Assembly (NCBI GenBank): GCA_902489645.1 | Contig: CABUAW010000010.1 | Coordinates: forward strand, 1 to 54,659 | Source: an uncultured Lachnospiraceae bacterium | GTDB taxonomy: Bacteria; Bacillota; Clostridia; Lachnospirales; Lachnospiraceae | Direction: 5' to 3' | Length of the DNA: 54,659 nucleotides | Notes under the pieces: model-generated | The model's input: the letters and a program-made list of their open reading frames with translations, nothing else | Told to the model about the DNA's origin: nothing | Databases searched by the model: none | Shown here: one piece after another, positions 49,614 through 54,659 of the stretch | Layout of the letters: each line of letters starts with the position of its first letter | How positions within the stretch are numbered: position 1 is the first letter of the stretch | Position numbers and translations under genes: made by a program

Positions 49614-50780
49614 ATGAAAATTCTTATACTGACAGGCCGGTTCGGCATGGGCCATCTAAAGGCCGCCGAAGCCATCAAAGAAGAACTGACTCTCTGCCGG
49701 GAGCATCCGGGATATATTTGCTCTGCCAGAGATTTAGATATAGAAATTATTGACTGGATTGAGTACCTGACGCCGCACTGCGCCAAATACATCTATAACG
49801 GTTACACTTCACTCATTCAGCGCAGTACCATTTTTTATAATCTCCATTACAAATCATCGGAAAATCGTCCGGCTGTTCAAAAACCGGACCTGGCCGGTTA
49901 TATTCGAATGAATCAGCTAATTCACGAAAAACAACCGGATTTAATTATCTCTGTACTGGCCTGCGCCTCCGGCGCCGTATCTTATTATAAAGCCCTGAGC
50001 GGCTCTCCGCTTCCGCTCATCACCTGTGTGACCGATATCACCGCCCATTCCGAGTGGATAAATAGTCACACAAATGCTTATGCCGTAGGCTCGGAGGAGG
50101 TACGTCAGGCATTTATATGCAAAGGTGTTCCCAAAAATCAGATTTATGTGACAGGAATCCCTGTGCGCAAAAAATTTCATGCACAAAACACTCTGAAGAA
50201 TACTTATAAAATCTCTGAAAATGTCCGTCCCAAAATCCTGTTAATGGGCGGCGGCCTTGGCCTTATGCCAAAGCGGCTGAGCTTTTATCAAAAATTAAAT
50301 CGCCTGGTTCCGGCAAAAATGACTATCATCACAGGAAAAAATAACAAACTGTTTCATTTACTCCACCAGCGTTTTGAAAATATAGAGGTTCTCGGTTATG
50401 TTCAGGATATAGAAAAATATTTTCTCCGCTCGGACCTGGTGATTACGAAACCCGGCGGGATAACAACTTTTGAAGCCGTTTATTCAGAAACGCCTATTTT
50501 AGCTCTGAATCCAACGATGCATCAGGAGAAATATAATGCCGAATTTATCTGCAAACACGAAATTGGTCAAACGCTCTTTCTCGAAAATGACTTCAATGAC
50601 GCGGAATACATCGCCCGTCTTATCAGGAATGAGACTCAAATCAATCATTATAAAAAACAGATGCACCGCATGAAAAAAGCCTTCGCCGTCTGTACATTAA
50701 CATCCATTGTCGAACAACTGAGTGGAGCTTTACTGTTAGGAGGTCCTTTACATGATGAAATCTTTAGTTTTAACTTTTGA
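49614..50780 (+). CDS. MGDG-synthase/UgtP-type glycosyltransferase
   Basis: 388-aa GT-B enzyme of the diacylglycerol glycosyltransferase group. MKILILTGRFGMGHLKAAEAI is the lipid-acceptor loop of MGDG synthase-type proteins, ITCVTDITAHSEWI follows, and the C-terminal GKNNKLFHLL, GYVQDIEKYFLRSDLVITKPGG and ETPILALNP form the UDP-sugar site. It likely makes a glycolipid anchor. AAGGGG precedes the ATG. It overlaps the deacetylase gene by 29 bases. Confidence 0.88.
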   Translation: MKILILTGRFGMGHLKAAEAIKEELTLCREHPGYICSARDLDIEIIDWIEYLTPHCAKYIYNGYTSLIQRSTIFYNLHYKSSENRPAVQKPDLAGYIRMNQLIHEKQPDLIISVLACASGAVSYYKALSGSPLPLITCVTDITAHSEWINSHTNAYAVGSEEVRQAFICKGVPKNQIYVTGIPVRKKFHAQNTLKNTYKISENVRPKILLMGGGLGLMPKRLSFYQKLNRLVPAKMTIITGKNNKLFHLLHQRFENIEVLGYVQDIEKYFLRSDLVITKPGGITTFEAVYSETPILALNPTMHQEKYNAEFICKHEIGQTLFLENDFNDAEYIARLIRNETQINHYKKQMHRMKKAFAVCTLTSIVEQLSGALLLGGPLHDEIFSFNF

Positions 50781-51399
50781 CGACGGCCCTGATATCCGTT
50801 ATACGCCGCTTTTATTGGATTTGTTAAAACACGAAAATGTTCCTGCCACTTTCTTTGTCGTCGGAAACCACGCAAAAAACCATCCGGAGCTTATCCGTCA
50901 AATGCTTTCCGAAGGCCATACTGTTGGCGCCCATACGATGTCTCATAAAAATGCCCTCCTTTGTACGCCAAATGGCATCCGTGAAGATTTTAAAGCATCG
51001 ATTCGTCTGCATCGTGAGCTGACCGGAGATGCCCTCCGTTTTTTTCGACCTCCCTGGGGAATATCCAGCCCCATTTCTAATAGATATATTAAAAAATATG
51101 GCATAACCCGCGTTTTATGGGATGTCATGGCCAAAGACTGGAAACCGGAAACCACCTCCGACGCCATCAGCAGCCGATTGAAAACACAGGTCTTTGACGG
51201 CGCCGTCATTTGTCTCCACGATGCCGGGGAAGATACCGGCGGCGCTGCAGGCGCACCGCGCCGGACCATCGATACGCTCATTCATACAATTCCATGGATG
51301 AAAGCCCAGGGCTATCAATTCCTCACCATGGATGAATATATGAAAGGAGTCCGGGCCCATGTCATTCAACAACGAAAAAAAAGCCTCCTATGGCCGTAA
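50752..51399 (+). CDS. Polysaccharide deacetylase (NodB homology domain)
   Basis: 215 aa. TFDDGPDIRYTPLLLDLL has the catalytic Asp and metal Asp, HTMSHKN the two metal His residues, FFRPPWG the third block, and VICLHDAGED the catalytic His region. No signal peptide or membrane anchor is seen, so it may act on a cytoplasmic substrate such as a lipid-linked sugar. AGGAGG 8 bases before the ATG supports the start inside the glycosyltransferase gene. Confidence 0.92.
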   Translation: MMKSLVLTFDDGPDIRYTPLLLDLLKHENVPATFFVVGNHAKNHPELIRQMLSEGHTVGAHTMSHKNALLCTPNGIREDFKASIRLHRELTGDALRFFRPPWGISSPISNRYIKKYGITRVLWDVMAKDWKPETTSDAISSRLKTQVFDGAVICLHDAGEDTGGAAGAPRRTIDTLIHTIPWMKAQGYQFLTMDEYMKGVRAHVIQQRKKSLLWP

Positions 51400-52396
51400 T
51401 TTATTTCTAATGCTTCTGTTGACTGCCATCACTTTTGCTGTCATTTTGCAGAGCAATGACCTGGAAAAATTTATAAACGCTTTAAAAACATCCCATTTTT
51501 CATGGCTTTTGGCGGGTCTTGGCTGCATGTTTATCTTTGTGAGCTGCGAAGCGGCAAACATATATCAAATTTCCCGCAGCCTTGGATGGCCTCTGCATTT
51601 TTCCAGATGTGAACAATATGCTTTTATCGGCTTTTATTTTAGTTCAATAACGCCTTCGGCCAGCGGCGGTCAGCCGGTCCAAATGTACTATATGAGGAAA
51701 GACCATATCCCTCTGGCCAATTCATCCGTAATGATTTTATTTATTGTATTCGTTTACCAGATAGCTATGCTGGTGTTGGCCGGTCTCATGGCTTTGTTTC
51801 ATCCGTCCCTTGCTCTGCGTACAGCCAGCCATTTAAAATATCTTTTACCCTTTGGTCTGGCCATGAACGGCGGTGCGGCGGCAGTATTTGCCCTTCTCCT
51901 TACTTCCGAAAAGCTTGTTGAAAATATACTCCTGTTTTTTCTGCAAATCGGAACAAGGCTCCACCTTGTCAAACATCCCGGGGAAATTCGTGAACGCTGG
52001 TTCGAAGAAATCCGGCATTATCACAAAAGCGCTGCTATTATCCGCCAAAAACCCTTGCTGTTTATCCGGGTTTTGCTGTTTTCACTGCTTCAAATGGCTG
52101 CACTTTCATCTGTTCCCTATTGTATCTACCGGGCTTTAGGGTACGCCACTTTTTCACTCGGGGAACTGATTGTTTGCCAATCCATTCTTACGGTATCTGC
52201 TTCGGCCATACCTACACCCGGAGCCATCGGCGCGGCGGAGGGTGGCTTTCTCTTCGCCTTTAAAGATATATTTGATGCCGAAAATATAAAAACAGCCATG
52301 CTGCTCAGCCGGGGCATCAGTTTATATATTTTCCTGATTATCAGCTTTTGCATCTGCATGGCTGTTCACATACGAACTGCACGTTCTAAACCCTGA
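51359..52396 (+). CDS. UPF0104/LPG_synthase_TM membrane protein
   Basis: 345 aa with about eight membrane helices. FSSITPSASGGQPVQMYYM is the family signature, and the rest resembles the flippase/transmembrane domain of MprF and the YbhN/AglD family. With an upstream lipid glycosyltransferase it may translocate a glycolipid. AAGGAG 9 bases before the ATG; overlap with the deacetylase gene is 41 bases. It ends 12 bases before the convergent amidase gene. Confidence 0.88.
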   Translation: MSFNNEKKASYGRNLFLMLLLTAITFAVILQSNDLEKFINALKTSHFSWLLAGLGCMFIFVSCEAANIYQISRSLGWPLHFSRCEQYAFIGFYFSSITPSASGGQPVQMYYMRKDHIPLANSSVMILFIVFVYQIAMLVLAGLMALFHPSLALRTASHLKYLLPFGLAMNGGAAAVFALLLTSEKLVENILLFFLQIGTRLHLVKHPGEIRERWFEEIRHYHKSAAIIRQKPLLFIRVLLFSLLQMAALSSVPYCIYRALGYATFSLGELIVCQSILTVSASAIPTPGAIGAAEGGFLFAFKDIFDAENIKTAMLLSRGISLYIFLIISFCICMAVHIRTARSKP

Positions 52397-52408
52397 GATT
52401 TTCCGGTG

Positions 52409-53233
52409 CTAAAACTCCACCGGATATATGTCCCGCCTGCGGTGGGCCAACAGCGGAAGCTGCTCGCGGACACTCTTCACCTGTCCCAAATCTAATTTAC
52501 ACCGCAGGCTTCCTTCCTTTTCATCCAGCATTTCTATAATTTCACCCCAGGGATTCACCACAAGACTATGCCCCCAGGAATGGTAGGACGCCGTCATATC
52601 CCTCGCCGGAGCCGTACCTACAACAAAGACCTGATTATCCACGGCCCTTGAACGATGCAAAAGCTCCCAGTGAGCCGGACCGGTCGTCATATTGAAAGCC
52701 GCAGGCACGATGAAAATCTGCGCTCCCCGGTTCACCATCTGACGGGCCAACTCCGGAAATCGGAAATCATAACAAATACATAATCCCATTTTGCCGAATT
52801 CCGTATTAAATACGGTCACTTCATTTCCGGGTGATAGGGTCTCCGACTCTTTGAAATACTGTCCCCCCTGTATATCAATATCAAACAGATGAACCTTCCG
52901 GTGCTTTGCAATCTGGTGTCCTTGCCTGTCAAATACATACGCCGTATTATAAATCCGCCCATCTTCGCCCAATTCCGGTATCGTTCCGGCACATAAATAT
53001 ACATTATACGCCTTTGCCAGATAATGGAATCTCTGCCATGCCGTTCCTTTTTCCTTCTCGGCCAAAGCCGGAAAACAGCTTGTCTCATACGGACAAAGAA
53101 ACATTTCAGGAAAAGTCACCATATCCACACCGTTCAAATCCGCCTTTGCCAGACACTCCGACATTTGTTTCAGATTTTCTTCCTTTGTCCCCAAAACCCT
53201 TGTTTGAAAAACCATAATATCCACAAAACCCAT
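52409..53233 (-). CDS. Nitrilase-family amidase (omega-amidase type)
   Basis: 274 aa. The Glu-Lys-Cys triad is complete: Glu43 (TFPEMFLCPYE), Lys113 (KHRKVHLFDI) and Cys154 (LCICYDFRFPE). The pattern with FDIDIQGGQYFKES fits the Nit2/omega-amidase and deaminated-glutathione-amidase group, which hydrolyses alpha-keto acid amides. GGAGG lies 7-8 bases before the ATG. Substrate preference is inferred from the family. Confidence 0.93.
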   Translation of the reverse strand: MGFVDIMVFQTRVLGTKEENLKQMSECLAKADLNGVDMVTFPEMFLCPYETSCFPALAEKEKGTAWQRFHYLAKAYNVYLCAGTIPELGEDGRIYNTAYVFDRQGHQIAKHRKVHLFDIDIQGGQYFKESETLSPGNEVTVFNTEFGKMGLCICYDFRFPELARQMVNRGAQIFIVPAAFNMTTGPAHWELLHRSRAVDNQVFVVGTAPARDMTASYHSWGHSLVVNPWGEIIEMLDEKEGSLRCKLDLGQVKSVREQLPLLAHRRRDIYPVEF

Positions 53234-53383
53234 TCTTTGTCCTCCAAAAATAATTTCGATTATTTTTATTTTTTCCTAACCAAATTTATAATCGTTTTAG
53301 AAAGCGAACACATTTTGGTCACAGTTTTCATTTATTATATAAACATACCGAACAAACAATAACAATAACATTCCCCTCTTAAA

Positions 53384-53409
53384 AAGCCGAAGTCTACCAG
53401 CTTCGGCTT
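53384..53409 (-). terminator. Intrinsic terminator after the DUF1848 gene
   Basis: 9-bp stem AAGCCGAAG / CTTCGGCTT; on the minus strand followed by TTTTTAAG, 21 bases after the DUF1848 stop. The rest of 53234-53429 is AT-rich with no clear element. Confidence 0.8.
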
Positions 53410-53429
53410 CCTTTTTTATATCAACGATA

Positions 53430-54371
53430 TTATAGAATAAACAAAGACATTTGGCCATCTATGAATGATTTTACATTTCTTTCTTTAATTTTATCCTCCC
53501 CATTTATTTCTCCAAATAATAAAGGTGATTCAAAATTATGCCTTCCAAAATTATTATTCACACTTGTATGGCTATAATTAGCATAGCAATATAAACAACC
53601 ATTTTTACATGTATTATAGGTTCCTATATCGATACTTGCTGCACATCCGCATGCACTTCTCTGATTCTTATCTTTTTCAACACTTAGCTTATATTTACCT
53701 ATTCTTTCAAATCGTTTCTTATCAATACAACACGCATGCGAAACTCCAAATTTTTCGAAATCACAAGACTCTGCACAAGTATCTAAATACAAATTATATT
53801 TTTTGGCTATTCTCACAAGTTTTTCTATTATTTCCATCTGCTGTTCCACCGTAATCGACTGAATATGTAACGGTCTCATATTACGTTCTGTATTTCTATA
53901 AAAATCCAAAAAACTTATCGTACATTTTTCTGTATATCGTGCAAGTTTTGAAGCTAACACCTCAAAATACTTGCAATGATAATCTATTGTATAGGTTTCA
54001 CTAAGGAAAATAGGGTCATACCTCCAAATCACTTTTTCCTTCCCAATTTCTTTCGATAGTCGCTGAAATGCCGGTATAATAACTTTATTTTTGGATGGGA
54101 GACCCGTTTCAACTTCCGGTCCGTATGCCGTTAATGTAAATTGAAAATAATAATTATATTTTTCGAGCTTTTCCAGTTTTTTTAACATTGGAGTGGGATT
54201 TTTCGTCCAAAAAACGATTCCATCCACAACCGCCGGTGATAAATCTATTTTGCTTACTTGATGAATATTCATTGGATTTCTTACCAAAACATATTCTTCC
54301 TTCAACCTGTTAAAAAACCATTCCGAATAATATGACGGAATATCCGTTCTTCGGCTTGCACTTATAATCAT
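53430..54371 (-). CDS. DUF1848 protein with radical-SAM-like CxxxCxxC
   Basis: 313 aa. MIISASRRTDIPSYYSEW and GIVFWTKNPTP are typical of DUF1848; near the C-terminus CKNGCLYCYANYSH has the Cx3Cx2C spacing of a radical SAM [4Fe-4S] motif, and other Cys pairs (HACCID, ACGCAAS) could hold more clusters. Function unknown. The gene is much more AT-rich than its neighbours, suggesting recent acquisition. GGAGGTGAACG precedes the ATG. Confidence 0.88.
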   Translation of the reverse strand: MIISASRRTDIPSYYSEWFFNRLKEEYVLVRNPMNIHQVSKIDLSPAVVDGIVFWTKNPTPMLKKLEKLEKYNYYFQFTLTAYGPEVETGLPSKNKVIIPAFQRLSKEIGKEKVIWRYDPIFLSETYTIDYHCKYFEVLASKLARYTEKCTISFLDFYRNTERNMRPLHIQSITVEQQMEIIEKLVRIAKKYNLYLDTCAESCDFEKFGVSHACCIDKKRFERIGKYKLSVEKDKNQRSACGCAASIDIGTYNTCKNGCLYCYANYSHTSVNNNFGRHNFESPLLFGEINGEDKIKERNVKSFIDGQMSLFIL

Positions 54372-54514
54372 TCGTTCACCTCCGGAATGAGTTGGGTGCT
54401 TTCATTTCCCTTCGTTTCATCCATTTACGTTAATTTCGCGGCCGGGCTTTTGCGGGAAAGCATTACGATACTTTCAACATGTTCATTGTTGTCCAAACCA
54501 AATCACATCTCTTT
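54372..54514. other. Spacer between DUF1848 and the truncated gene
   Basis: It carries the DUF1848 ribosome site. A 37-codon minus-strand ATG frame (ending inside DUF1848 in another frame) exists but is preceded by an in-frame stop and is not supported. Nothing else is seen. Confidence 0.4.
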
Positions 54515-54659
54515 TTACTTCTTATCTGTCTTTTGCTCTAACATTTTTTTAGATTTCAAATAATCTACCTCTATATGATGATTCGATTTAAGTTTGGAAA
54601 TCAGACATGCAGTCTCATCTATCGTTTCGTTGAGCAACCGAATTGCATTACCCCCCCCC
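54515..54659 (-). CDS. Unknown protein, C-terminal fragment at the window edge
   Basis: About 48 codons open to the right edge and ending in TAA. The readable C-terminus NAIRLLNETIDETACLISKL...VDYLKSKK...QKTDKK is Lys/Leu-rich and predicted helical, with no recognisable motif. It begins in a run of nine G, so the reading frame upstream cannot be trusted. It is AT-rich like the DUF1848 gene beside it. Confidence 0.4.
   Translation of the reverse strand, partial: GGGNAIRLLNETIDETACLISKLKSNHHIEVDYLKSKKMLEQKTDKK

Noticed and set aside
54330..54443. 37-codon minus-strand ORF overlapping the DUF1848 start
   Set aside because: It is directly preceded by an in-frame stop, lies partly in another frame of DUF1848, and shows no family similarity.
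1..54659. tRNA/rRNA genes, CRISPR arrays, insertion sequences, att sites
   Set aside because: I looked for T-loop-like GGTTCRA, regular spaced repeats and transposase frames on both strands and found none.

Overview
The window looks like chromosome from a spore-forming anaerobic Firmicute, most likely a Lachnospiraceae-type gut Clostridium. The reasons are the sporulation genes (SpoIID, a SpoIIQ-like M23 protein, SpoVT), the [FeFe]-hydrogenase maturase HydG with its small TM1266-type partner, a DUF6472 cysteine protein, very strong AGGAGG-type ribosome binding sites, several TTG/GTG starts, and intrinsic terminators throughout. The genus cannot be read from the sequence alone. No rRNA, tRNA, CRISPR array, insertion sequence or prophage was found. 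The window ends in a run of nine C, which may be a contig end.

Layout. 1-1.6 kb: end of a cobalamin (nucleotide-loop assembly) operon, cobU-cobS-cobC, with cobC cut by the window edge. 1.6-4.5 kb: glmM, a zinc-type ArsR regulator and trpS in one operon. 4.6-8 kb: TrhA/hemolysin III; ThiD; a GIY-YIG protein with cardiolipin synthase. 8.1-10 kb: sporulation engulfment genes spoIID and a degenerate M23 gene. 10-15.7 kb: acetate kinase, an orphan class B sortase, a manganese riboswitch with mntP, a PsiE-like membrane protein, a Dus enzyme, an aldo-keto reductase and a nicotinamidase-like hydrolase. 15.7-25.5 kb: a MacB/FtsX-type ABC exporter with a very long coiled coil, a cytidylate kinase-like protein and a complete branched-chain amino acid (Liv) ABC importer. 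25.6-29.6 kb: a YtcJ-type amidohydrolase, an HD hydrolase, then a leader RNA of no class I recognise ahead of a TM1266-like gene and hydG. 29.8-34 kb: yaaA, an isochorismatase-like hydrolase, a ThiE/TenI protein, an orphan larB, a DUF1622 protein with a tandem repeat, and spoVT.

34.2-44 kb is the most distinctive part. A minus-strand operon of eight genes runs from a MATE exporter through two FrlC-like epimerases, a FrlB-like sugar deglycase (SIS), two FrlD-like PfkB kinases, an amidohydrolase and YjbQ. It looks like a catabolic pathway for Amadori (fructosamine) compounds or a close chemical relative. Its 5' leader carries a strong promoter, a possible anti-terminator and a long intrinsic terminator. 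A polar amino-acid ABC importer is transcribed divergently from the same 336-bp region and could bring in the substrate. Next come an FGGY sugar kinase, a BtpA/SgcQ-like protein and a pentapeptide-repeat protein.

47-54.6 kb: a WYL regulator with a TfoX-GyrI fusion protein, DUF6472, a three-gene overlapping operon (glycolipid-type glycosyltransferase, NodB deacetylase, UPF0104 membrane protein), a nitrilase-family amidase, and an AT-rich DUF1848 radical-SAM-like gene followed by a truncated unknown gene at the right edge.
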